NCBI RefSeq assembly: GCF_002414005.1
Contig: NZ_DHYG01000012.1
Location: forward strand, 400-11,198
Direction of reading: 5' to 3'
DNA length: 10,799 nucleotides
From: Psychrobacter sp. UBA5136
GTDB taxonomy: Bacteria > Pseudomonadota > Gammaproteobacteria > Pseudomonadales > Moraxellaceae
Shown here one piece after another: positions 1 to 5,584 of the stretch (the first letter of the stretch is position 1; each line of letters starts with the position of its first letter). The notes below the pieces were generated by a model. The model did no database searches, was not told the origin of the DNA, and worked only from the letters and a program-made list of their open reading frames with translations. The position numbers and the translations under genes were made by a program.

Positions 1-45
1 AATATTATTAGTCTTTATCTCGCCTTATCCCTTAATGAGGTGCGT

Positions 46-73
46 ATTATAGACGCTTTATTTGCTAAGTCAA
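46..73 (-). promoter_or_regulatory. Strong sigma70 promoter, proximal of two (rRNA P2-like)
   Basis: Read on the minus strand, TTGACT (68-73) is followed by a 16-base spacer and a perfect TATAAT (46-51), then by ACGCACC, a GC-rich discriminator. The DNA upstream (74-106) is AT-rich and could serve as an UP element. Transcription would start near position 39 and leave the window at its left edge. The order TTGACT, 16-base spacer, TAT-AT and CGCACC closely recalls the P2 promoter of enterobacterial rrn operons from memory. The driven gene is outside the window, so its identity is inferred. No boxA antitermination motif is visible in the 45 transcribed bases available. Confidence 0.8.
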
Positions 74-165
74 GAAGTTTTTTTATTTAGTTTGAAAGTT
101 TTTATCAGGCTACTTCTACTTATAGGCAGGTTGAATGAAACTCTCTCGCTAATGGTGGTTTATTC

Positions 166-178
166 AGTGCTAAGCACT
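166..178. repeat. Short palindrome between the two promoters
   Basis: AGTGCT (166-171) and AGCACT (173-178) form perfect 6-base arms around a single base. It lies in the stretch transcribed from the distal promoter and upstream of the proximal one. It could be a protein-binding site, but arms this short also occur by chance. Confidence 0.3.
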
Positions 179-210
179 TTGTAAACACTCTTCCCTTTCG
201 ACTGGGTGGC

Positions 211-238
211 ATTATACGCGCATTTGAAGGTGGGTCAA
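211..238 (-). promoter_or_regulatory. Strong sigma70 promoter, distal of two (rRNA P1-like)
   Basis: On the minus strand, TTGACC (233-238), a 16-base spacer and a perfect TATAAT (211-216) are followed by the GC-rich discriminator GCCACCC. The 16-base spacer and a discriminator of this kind are typical of stringently controlled rrn P1 promoters. An AT-rich tract at about 243-270 lies where an UP element would be. It sits 165 bases upstream of the second promoter, in the same orientation. It lies downstream of the glycosylase gene that ends at 335 and cannot serve that gene. Confidence 0.8.
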
Positions 239-334
239 GGGGTTATTTAGATTTGTTTTAAATTAGTTTGCATGGGTGCGCTCGGCATACCCTACTTACC
301 ATTTTTGTACTATAGCTTCCTAAACATACCCCTG

Positions 335-1045
335 CTACAGCTTACCTATCTTTTTAAAGAAGGCTTTATAGGCGGTAACTTTTTTATCTAATGCTAAAGG
401 ATAGGCGCGTGAAGTCGAAGGTAATCTATATAAGGTAAGTTCATTCACCTTAGCTTTATCATTCGCATTATTCCGCCATGTATAAGGATAAACCATACTT
501 TGATTGGTCTTAGGATATTTCGATTTGGCAGGTGGCTCCGCTAATAAATTGAGCAGCACCTCGGTTGCTTTACCGCCCGTGGTAAATAAGGTTTTAACCT
601 TTGGTACTTGGGGCAAGATATTATCTAGATCAACTGGCGTCACAACGGTTAAGTTTTTATCTGAGGCGTTACCCGTTTCACGGATGGCCCGATGCACCGT
701 GGGACAAGAAGCAATACCGCGCTCAAACATAAAGGCGCGGATACGCTCGGGATCAAAGCGCTTTTCATCGCCTACTCTAAAGTAATTCATATCATCAAAG
801 AACACGCTGCCATAAATACGCCACATATCATTATAAAAGTTCGGGTAGTGAAAGCGCATGGCCCATTTATCGGCGGTTGGTGGAAAAGTACCCATCATCA
901 TCACGGTGGCGTCGGGTGGTAACACGGGTCCGAAAGGATGGGTTTCTACTTCGGCTGCTCTGGTTTCAGACATGAGCGGATTGGTAGCCATTTTATTAGG
1001 ATTTTCATGAACGTCGGATGGTTGTGTAGTCATAAGATTCTTCAT
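335..1045 (-). CDS. Uracil-DNA glycosylase superfamily protein (Mug/HDG-like)
   Basis: A 236-residue protein resembling the divergent glycosylase branch whose members act on deaminated bases (uracil, hypoxanthine) in DNA. Visible blocks are MMGTFPP at 50-56 (motif 1), NFYNDMW at 69-75, TTGGKA at 155-160 and LPSTSRAYPL at 208-217 (motif 2, the minor-groove loop). Motif 1 has no Asp or Asn in the place used by classical families. In hypoxanthine-DNA glycosylases the essential Asn lies in the later N-x-x-W block, so N72 is a candidate here. The first 35 residues are polar and not part of the fold. The start is uncertain: neither the ATG at 1045 nor the one at 1033 has a clear ribosome site, though 1033 has a weak AAGAA upstream. 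The gene stands alone, divergent from upp. Superfamily membership is fairly secure; substrate is not. Confidence 0.85.
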   Translation of the reverse strand: MKNLMTTQPSDVHENPNKMATNPLMSETRAAEVETHPFGPVLPPDATVMMMGTFPPTADKWAMRFHYPNFYNDMWRIYGSVFFDDMNYFRVGDEKRFDPERIRAFMFERGIASCPTVHRAIRETGNASDKNLTVVTPVDLDNILPQVPKVKTLFTTGGKATEVLLNLLAEPPAKSKYPKTNQSMVYPYTWRNNANDKAKVNELTLYRLPSTSRAYPLALDKKVTAYKAFFKKIGKL

Positions 1046-1066
1046 CAGAAAAGCGGTTTTTTTGGT

Positions 1067-1075
1067 ATCATAGCA
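1067..1075 (-). promoter_or_regulatory. Candidate extended -10 promoter of the glycosylase gene
   Basis: On the minus strand the sequence TGCTATGAT is an extended -10 element (TG, one base, TATGAT) that would start transcription about 15 bases upstream of the ATG at 1045. No good -35 hexamer is present, which is usual for extended -10 promoters. Confidence 0.4.
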
Positions 1076-1402
1076 AGCCTAAACACTACTTCATTTCTCA
1101 CGGCGCTATCTGGTCAAATATAGTCGACTTAAAATATAGGCGTAAAAGACGCTGAGTACAAAAATGCTCGGTTTGAATAAAAAGCTACGCTCTTAAAAGG
1201 CTATGCTTTATTTAACCTAAATTGGCGTGGCTTTAATAAAAATCATGACCGTTCTAATGATGACTTCATTAAAACCAGCTTTGCTCTAAAGCCTTATATG
1301 CATTTGGCTTGCTTTATTATTAGAGCGCTAAGCTTACTATTTATAGGCCAGCTATAGGGTTGAAGTGCGGTAAGTGTTTGTATCTTTTATACTAATGGCA
1401 AC

Positions 1403-1415
1403 CGCAGTAACTGCG
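1403..1415. promoter_or_regulatory. Palindrome in the upp leader, possible operator
   Basis: CGCAGT (1403-1408) and ACTGCG (1410-1415) are perfect 6-base arms around one base. The site lies just downstream of the candidate -10 of upp (1388-1393) and 31 bases before its start codon. The one-base centre argues for a DNA-binding site rather than an RNA hairpin. No known regulator is recognised; it is not a PurR consensus. Confidence 0.35.
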
Positions 1416-1446
1416 CAAGCATCAGCTAAAAACCAAGAGAGTACTT

Positions 1447-2094
1447 ATGAATGACTTAAAAATCACCGTCATCTATCATCCGCTAGTCCGTCATAAACTC
1501 AGCCTTATGCGTGAAAAAGACTGTAGTACCTATAAATTTCGCACCCTAACCAAAGAGCTTGCGCGCTTGATGGCTTATGAAGCAAGCCGTGATTTTGAAA
1601 TTGAAACCTTCCCGATGCAAGGCTGGTGTGGTGAAATCACTGGTGAGCAAATTTCGGGCAAAACTGTGACTATCGTTCCTATTTTGCGTGCTGGTATCGG
1701 TATGCTAGATGGCGTGCTCGATTTAATTCCGACGGCGAAAATCTCTGTCGTTGGCTTACAGCGTGACGAAGAAACCTTGCAGCCGGTACCGTTTTTTGAA
1801 AAATTTGTCAGCCACATGGACAAACGCCCTGCGCTTATTATTGACCCAATGTTAGCCACTGGCGGCTCGATGGTTGCAACCATTGAGATGCTAAAGAAAA
1901 ATGGCTGTACCAATATTAAAGCGTTGGTGTTGGTTGCCGCTCCTGAAGGCGTGCGTTTGGTGAATGAAGCGCATCCTGACGTCACCATTTATACCGCCGC
2001 ACTCGACAGCCATTTAGACGAGCACGGTTATATCATCCCAGGTTTAGGCGACGCGGGCGATAAAATCTTTGGTAAGCAGTTATTTAACAAGTAA
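1447..2094 (+). CDS. upp: Uracil phosphoribosyltransferase
   Basis: Converts uracil and 5-phosphoribosyl 1-pyrophosphate (PRPP) to UMP in the cytoplasm, the salvage route for pyrimidines. The 215 residues are close to the 208 of the E. coli enzyme as remembered. The N-terminal block with MREKDCSTYKFR at 21-32 is typical. PILRAG is at 78-83, the PRPP-binding loop DPMLATGGS at 133-141, and the uracil-binding C-terminal stretch YIIPGLGDAGD at 195-205. All family motifs are intact. AGAGAG at 1436-1441 is a weak ribosome site five bases before the ATG. The gene is 78 bases upstream of ydfG on the same strand with no terminator between, so some read-through is likely. No uracil permease gene lies beside it, unlike in E. 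coli. Confidence 0.98.
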   Translation: MNDLKITVIYHPLVRHKLSLMREKDCSTYKFRTLTKELARLMAYEASRDFEIETFPMQGWCGEITGEQISGKTVTIVPILRAGIGMLDGVLDLIPTAKISVVGLQRDEETLQPVPFFEKFVSHMDKRPALIIDPMLATGGSMVATIEMLKKNGCTNIKALVLVAAPEGVRLVNEAHPDVTIYTAALDSHLDEHGYIIPGLGDAGDKIFGKQLFNK

Positions 2095-2103
2095 GACAAC
2101 GCC

Positions 2104-2132
2104 TTTAAACCAAGACAAGCCGTCGTTATAAA
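2104..2132 (+). promoter_or_regulatory. Candidate internal promoter for ydfG
   Basis: TTTAAA (2104-2109), a 17-base spacer and TATAAA (2127-2132) lie in the gap after upp. Transcription would start near 2139, about 34 bases before the ydfG start codon. Matches are four of six and five of six to consensus. Confidence 0.4.
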
Positions 2133-2172
2133 CCATGACACATGTACAGAACATCAATGATAAGGATATAAG

Positions 2173-2925
2173 ATGAACGTATTGATTACAGGGGCAAGCG
2201 CGGGTTTTGGCAAAGCGCTGGCTGAGCGTTTGGTTACCAATGGTCACCGCGTGATTGGCTGTGCCAGACGCCTCGATAAGTTGCATGCTTTGGCAGACAC
2301 CTTGGGCGAGGCATTTTTACCTGTGGTCATGGATGTCAGTGACACGGCGACTATCCCGCAAATCCTTGCTGACTTGCCTAAAGATTTTAAGCAAATCGAT
2401 GTCTTGGTGAATAACGCTGGACTGGCACTCGGCACAGAGCCTGCGCAAAATGCCAGTCTTGATGATTGGATGCGAATGCTTGATACCAATGTTAAAGGTT
2501 TGATGGGCTTAACGCATGCAGTCTTGCCAGCCATGGTGGCACGCGATAGCGGTTATATTATTAATGTTGGTTCGATTGCTGGTAGTTGGCCTTATTTTGG
2601 CGGTAATGTTTATGGCGCAACCAAAGCTTTTGTCAAACAGTTTAGCTTAAATCTACGCGCGGACTTACTTGGTACGCAAGTAAGGGTGACTAATCTTGAA
2701 CCGGGTAATGTCGCGGGCACCGAGTTTTCAAACGTGCGCTATCATGGCGATGACGATAAAGCCGCCAAGGTTTACGACGGTTTTAAAACCATGACTGGCG
2801 ATGATATTGGCGATATTTTATTATGGCTGATTGAATCGCCCGCCCATATTAACGTCAATCGTTTGGAAGTGATGCCTGTGGCACAAACTTATAATGGTCT
2901 GACCATTGCAAAGCAAGATTCATAA
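2173..2925 (+). CDS. ydfG: Short-chain dehydrogenase of the YdfG type
   Basis: A 250-residue NADP-dependent dehydrogenase with a single Rossmann domain. E. coli YdfG oxidises serine and L-allo-threonine and reduces 3-hydroxypropionate-pathway intermediates such as malonic semialdehyde; the same range is inferred here. The cofactor loop TGASAGFG is at 6-13, with A31-R33 of the CARR segment placed to bind the NADP phosphate. NNAG is at 80-83. The catalytic set is N106, S134, Y147 and K151. Blocks such as LVNNAGLALG, GSWPYFGGNVYGATKAF and GTEFSNVR match E. coli YdfG closely from memory, more so than generic members. A good ribosome site, AAGGA at 2162-2166, stands six bases before the ATG. The stop is only 15 bases from the end of the convergent gene. 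Confidence 0.95.
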   Translation: MNVLITGASAGFGKALAERLVTNGHRVIGCARRLDKLHALADTLGEAFLPVVMDVSDTATIPQILADLPKDFKQIDVLVNNAGLALGTEPAQNASLDDWMRMLDTNVKGLMGLTHAVLPAMVARDSGYIINVGSIAGSWPYFGGNVYGATKAFVKQFSLNLRADLLGTQVRVTNLEPGNVAGTEFSNVRYHGDDDKAAKVYDGFKTMTGDDIGDILLWLIESPAHINVNRLEVMPVAQTYNGLTIAKQDS

Positions 2926-2940
2926 ACGTTTATTAGCTCT

Positions 2941-3597
2941 TTAACGTAATTCATAAGACCGAAGCAATATAGTCGCCTCTATATTGCTTCTTTTTTTGAC
3001 TATGACATTATCTTCATCGACCAAGCGCAATTCCCGAAAATCCAAAATCAATACCTCATTACGCGTGCGCTCGCTGGTGCGTTTATTATGGCGAATGGGA
3101 AAGCCTAACACCTCTCTGCCACTCACTATTATTTGATTAATAATAACCGTTGCATGGCTTAGCGCCGTTTTTTCATTAATTTTTTGCGCGTTCATTACCG
3201 CAGTAGCAGGATTCACTGTCGTGGTTAAAAGTTTGGTTTGGCGCACACTTTTTGGCATAGCGCCTGCAAAAAATAACACTTGCTCTAGTGGTAAATACTG
3301 CGCGTGGCGCATAAGCTCGCGGCGAAACAGTGCCGGCATATCGGTATTAAAGCTGTCCTCTGTTTGCCGATAAAAGGCGGTAAAGTTACGATGTAAGTAG
3401 CGCCCAAATACAGTGCTATTGATCCAATCTTGATAGACATCATTGGCTAATAATTGCTGCGTAAAGGCGTCGGCATCTGGCGTGTCCTCTGCCATGAGCA
3501 TGGCCATCAATAGCGCCTGCGGCGTCGTAAACGTTTGCTGCTGCCAAACTTGCGGATAAAGATGACTGTCAAGTAATGGTAAAGTCAGCTTGCCCAT
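2941..3597 (-). CDS. Protein of unknown function with ART-like C-terminal half
   Basis: I do not recognise this 218-residue protein. There is no signal peptide or membrane segment. Residues 1-105 appear mostly helical. The C-terminal half has a strand pattern like the ADP-ribosyltransferase fold: LEQVLFFAGAMP (104-115) where YRG-type sequences stand, LLTTTVNPATAV (123-134) where the STS motif and following helix stand, a hydrophobic strand at 150-158, and RNEVLILDFRELRLV (179-193) where the catalytic Glu motif stands. E181 would be the catalytic Glu. The usual Arg of the first motif is missing (Phe-Phe-Ala-Gly) and the first Glu of the ExE pair is Arg. So it could be an inactive or much changed member, or the likeness could be chance. 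AGGAT lies eight bases before the start codon at 3597. It is divergent from a hydrolase gene 87 bases away. Confidence 0.8.
   Translation of the reverse strand: MGKLTLPLLDSHLYPQVWQQQTFTTPQALLMAMLMAEDTPDADAFTQQLLANDVYQDWINSTVFGRYLHRNFTAFYRQTEDSFNTDMPALFRRELMRHAQYLPLEQVLFFAGAMPKSVRQTKLLTTTVNPATAVMNAQKINEKTALSHATVIINQIIVSGREVLGFPIRHNKRTSERTRNEVLILDFRELRLVDEDNVIVKKRSNIEATILLRSYELR
2961..2997 (+). terminator. Rho-independent terminator of ydfG, inside the convergent gene
   Basis: Perfect 12-base arms, GAAGCAATATAG (2961-2972) and CTATATTGCTTC (2979-2990), enclose a 6-base loop and are followed by seven T (2991-2997). It works on the plus strand for upp-ydfG. The whole element lies in the coding sequence of the minus-strand gene that ends at 2941 and encodes about residues 200-212 of that protein. 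Confidence 0.85.
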
Positions 3598-3619
3598 ACG
3601 CTATTATCCTTATTAATCA

Positions 3620-3648
3620 TTGAGCCTACTCTTCAATACCTATAGTAT
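3620..3648 (+). promoter_or_regulatory. Candidate promoter of the alpha/beta hydrolase gene
   Basis: On the plus strand TTGAGC (3620-3625), a 17-base spacer and TAGTAT (3643-3648). This nearly shares its -10 with the divergent minus-strand promoter, so the two would compete for polymerase. The hexamers are only moderate matches. Confidence 0.35.
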
Positions 3649-3656
3649 CTACTATA
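3641..3656. promoter_or_regulatory. 16-base palindrome in the divergent promoter region
   Basis: TATAGTA (3641-3647) and TACTATA (3650-3656) are perfect 7-base arms two bases apart. The site overlaps both candidate -10 elements of the divergent pair, a position that suits a repressor operator. No regulator gene lies beside it. Being entirely AT-rich apart from three bases, it could partly reflect TATA-type composition. Confidence 0.45.
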
Positions 3657-3670
3657 TAACTTCCTATCAA
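3642..3670 (-). promoter_or_regulatory. Candidate promoter of the ART-like gene
   Basis: On the minus strand TTGATA (3665-3670), a 17-base spacer and TACTAT (3642-3647). The leader would be about 40 bases. The -10 matches four of six bases and coincides with the left arm of the palindrome at 3641-3656. Confidence 0.4.
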
Positions 3671-3684
3671 ACGTATATGGCCTT

Positions 3685-4641
3685 ATGAAGACAAGCTTGC
3701 TTACTTTACCTGCTAACTACCAGCTCCAAACGATAAATATCGCTGCGGCTGATGGTACGCTTTTGCCAGTTTCTGTGATAGGAAATGGACAACCTGTGCT
3801 GCTGCTACATGCTTACGGTATGGACGCGCGTGAGTTTTTGCCGTTTGTTTTGCCTTTAGTGAGCAAATATGCCTTTTATCTGCCGCATTTACGAGGCTTT
3901 GGCGCTGCAAAAGACATCAATCTGACCCAATTTGATTTTGTCCGCCAGTATGCCGATGATATGAGGAACGTCATTGAACACGTTTGCTTAGCGCGCAATA
4001 TAGAAGCGCTACCTGTTGCAGCCATCTCGATGGGTGCGCAAGTGATGTGGGCGTATTTCGAACGTTATGGCAGTGCAAAAGTCAGCCGTTATTTAAACAT
4101 CGACCAAAGCCCTGCGATTCATAATCAGCCTGATTGGCAAGGCGGTCTGTTTGGCGCGCGCCAGCAAGAAGTGTTTGATATTTTTCATAATGTCGTCAAT
4201 ATGACTTTGCCCTATGCTGCGCTCGATAGCTTTACTCATCTGCCGTTTACTATAAAACGCCGGGTGACTGACGTTGAGCGACTGTTTTCTTTATTGTCAG
4301 TCAATCGCCCGCGTTCCAAAGCGCTCATACAAGTCTTGACCCATCAAAATGACCATAAGCTGGTATTTTACGATCATAGCATCTGGCAACATAAGATGCG
4401 CTGCTTGCAAGCCTATTTGACATTGCCATATGATTTTCGCGGCGCGCTAGAGCGCGTCACTATTCCGGTGCTCAATCTCATCGGTGGTCGCTCCAAGTTG
4501 TACGATCCAATATGGCAGCAAAAAACTACCCATCTGTTGCCCAACGCTCGCGAGGTTTTGTTACCGCGCTCAGGTCATGCAGTGCCGCTGGATGAGCCGA
4601 TTGGATTTTATAAAGTGTTAAAAGGGTTTTTGCAGGGTTAA
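3685..4641 (+). CDS. Alpha/beta hydrolase
   Basis: A 318-residue soluble alpha/beta-hydrolase-fold protein. After a short N-terminal strand region come LLLHAYGMDAREF (39-51), the oxyanion-hole loop in His-Gly-type style with His-Ala-Tyr-Gly, and the LRGFGAAK turn at 69-76. The nucleophile elbow is A-I-S115-M-G, so the first Gly of Gly-x-Ser-x-Gly is Ala. Residues 140-255 form a cap-like region. GGRSKLYD (267-274) provides the probable acid and SGHAVPLDEP (296-305) the catalytic His298. The substrate cannot be told; esterase, lactonase or dehalogenase-like activities are all possible. The ATG at 3685 has no evident ribosome site, and the next in-frame Met would remove the first core strand and oxyanion loop. 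A strong terminator follows. Confidence 0.9.
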   Translation: MKTSLLTLPANYQLQTINIAAADGTLLPVSVIGNGQPVLLLHAYGMDAREFLPFVLPLVSKYAFYLPHLRGFGAAKDINLTQFDFVRQYADDMRNVIEHVCLARNIEALPVAAISMGAQVMWAYFERYGSAKVSRYLNIDQSPAIHNQPDWQGGLFGARQQEVFDIFHNVVNMTLPYAALDSFTHLPFTIKRRVTDVERLFSLLSVNRPRSKALIQVLTHQNDHKLVFYDHSIWQHKMRCLQAYLTLPYDFRGALERVTIPVLNLIGGRSKLYDPIWQQKTTHLLPNAREVLLPRSGHAVPLDEPIGFYKVLKGFLQG

Positions 4642-4656
4642 CTGCTCATTTATATA

Positions 4657-4684
4657 AAAAAGCGACCTTCATGGGTCGCTTTTT
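4657..4684. terminator. Bidirectional Rho-independent terminator
   Basis: Arms AGCGACC (4661-4667) and GGTCGCT (4674-4680), extended by four A/T pairs on the outside, enclose a 6-base loop. T-runs follow on both strands (4680-4684 on plus; the complement of the A-run 4656-4661 on minus). It ends the hydrolase gene on the plus strand and the tyrS-acetyltransferase-DUF1653 group on the minus strand. Confidence 0.9.
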
Positions 4685-4720
4685 ATTTGGGCAATAAATT
4701 TTGAACGTTTTAATATATCA

Positions 4721-4960
4721 TTAGTCAACTAAGGCTTTAACCAACTCAAATCGTGGCACTTCCTTACCGTCACGTATCACAGTTTCACTAAACATGGCTA
4801 ATGGTCGAACCCATACGCCATATTCACCATATAAGCAGCGATAAATCACTAACGCCTCTTCGGTTTCTGAATGCTGCGCGGTATGCAATACCTGATAAAG
4901 ATTGCCTTTATAATGGCGGTAAATGCCTTGGGGGATTAATTCTAATTTATTGTCTTTCAT
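4721..4960 (-). CDS. DUF1653 family protein
   Basis: A 79-residue protein with the pattern of the DUF1653 family: the IYRHYKGNLYQVLHTAQHSET stretch begins at residue 13, and VIYRCLYGEYGVWVRPLAMF follows at 38-57. The family is small, soluble, widespread and without a settled function to my knowledge; the fold is predicted as mostly beta. It is last in the tyrS group: its start overlaps the end of the acetyltransferase gene by 14 bases. There is no ribosome site before its ATG (AGCTAACC precedes it), so translation probably depends on ribosomes finishing the upstream gene. Confidence 0.9.
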   Translation of the reverse strand: MKDNKLELIPQGIYRHYKGNLYQVLHTAQHSETEEALVIYRCLYGEYGVWVRPLAMFSETVIRDGKEVPRFELVKALVD

Positions 4961-5531
4961 GGTTAGCTAGCTTCTCTATCAACTTGATTTTATGTTCAGG
5001 CCATTCATCTTTTGACATGCTATACATCACCGCATCAGTAATTTTGCCATTTCGTCGTACTTTAATGCCACGTATGACGCCATCTTTTTTGGCACCAATT
5101 CTTTCAATTGCCTGCTGCGATTGAGTATTTTCAATATCTGTACGCCACCCAACGGTTAGATACTCTAAGGTTTCAAAAGCATGGGTTAATAGCATGAGCT
5201 TACAGGTCGTATTGACGTGACTACGCCAGTACGATTTGGCATACCATGTATAGCCAATTTCTAAGCGCCTTGCTTGAGGTAAGATGTCATGATAACTGGT
5301 ACTTCCAATAGCTTTTCCCATCCTTTTATCTATCACTGCAAAAGCCACTCTATCAGTCATATTTTCGGCTCCATTAATATAGTCAGCTACGGTTACTGGC
5401 GTAGGTACAGATGTGGTCACCTTTTTCCAAAGCTCACCGTCTCGGCAAGCCTCTATTAAGTCATCGGTATGACTTAGAGTTAACGGTTCAAGAGTAACGC
5501 CATTATGTGATAGGGTTGATTGATTTAGCAT
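4947..5531 (-). CDS. GNAT family N-acetyltransferase (RimJ/RimL-like)
   Basis: A 194-residue acetyl-CoA-dependent acetyltransferase. The N-terminal segment VTLEPLTLSHTDDLIEAC (12-29) and the strand AFAVIDKRMGKAIGSTSY (63-80) are typical of the RimJ/RimL branch. The acetyl-CoA loop, usually R/Q-x-x-G-x-G/A, reads RSHVNTTCK at 103-111, without the glycines; this variant is one I recall in a common subgroup, so it need not mean loss of activity. The block TDIENTQSQQAIERIGAKKDG (131-151) is the conserved Asn-x-x-Ser motif and following helix. The substrate (protein N-terminus, antibiotic or metabolite) cannot be told. GAGAG lies about eight bases before the ATG. It sits 53 bases downstream of tyrS with no terminator between. 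Confidence 0.92.
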   Translation of the reverse strand: MLNQSTLSHNGVTLEPLTLSHTDDLIEACRDGELWKKVTTSVPTPVTVADYINGAENMTDRVAFAVIDKRMGKAIGSTSYHDILPQARRLEIGYTWYAKSYWRSHVNTTCKLMLLTHAFETLEYLTVGWRTDIENTQSQQAIERIGAKKDGVIRGIKVRRNGKITDAVMYSMSKDEWPEHKIKLIEKLANHERQ

Positions 5532-5584
5532 ATTTTTCTCTCAAGCAATCGTAAATACAAAAAATAGTTTACCCAAGCAATGAG

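Larger units (their letters stand above)
1046..1446. other. Intergenic region between the glycosylase gene and upp
   Basis: About 400 AT-rich bases between divergent genes with no convincing coding frame on either strand. It must hold the promoters of both neighbours. An imperfect inverted repeat spans 1283-1326: GCTCTAA (1283-1289) pairs with TTAGAGC (1320-1326), and inside it AAGCC (1289-1293) pairs with GGCTT (1306-1310). For upp, TATACT (1388-1393) is a fair -10, but no -35 lies at good spacing; TTGAAG (1360-1365) is 22 bases away. Confidence 0.5.

Noticed and set aside
938..1123. Plus-strand frame across the glycosylase gene start
   Set aside because: Mostly antisense to the glycosylase coding region, with no ribosome site or recognisable motif.
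1360..1393. TTGAAG and TATACT as a upp promoter
   Set aside because: The 22-base spacer is too long for sigma70; only the -10 is kept as a weak candidate.
3637..3646. ATACCTATAGT occurs near 3637 and again near 10774
   Set aside because: An 11-base match is expected by chance in a window of this size, and the surroundings are not alike.
4801..5124. Plus-strand frame of 107 residues opposite the acetyltransferase and DUF1653 genes
   Set aside because: Overlaps two well-supported genes in antisense and has no recognisable domain.
5211..5240. Loss of glycines in the acetyl-CoA loop of the GNAT protein as inactivation
   Set aside because: The RSHVNTTCK form is one I recall as normal in a common GNAT subgroup, so it is not good evidence of a dead enzyme.
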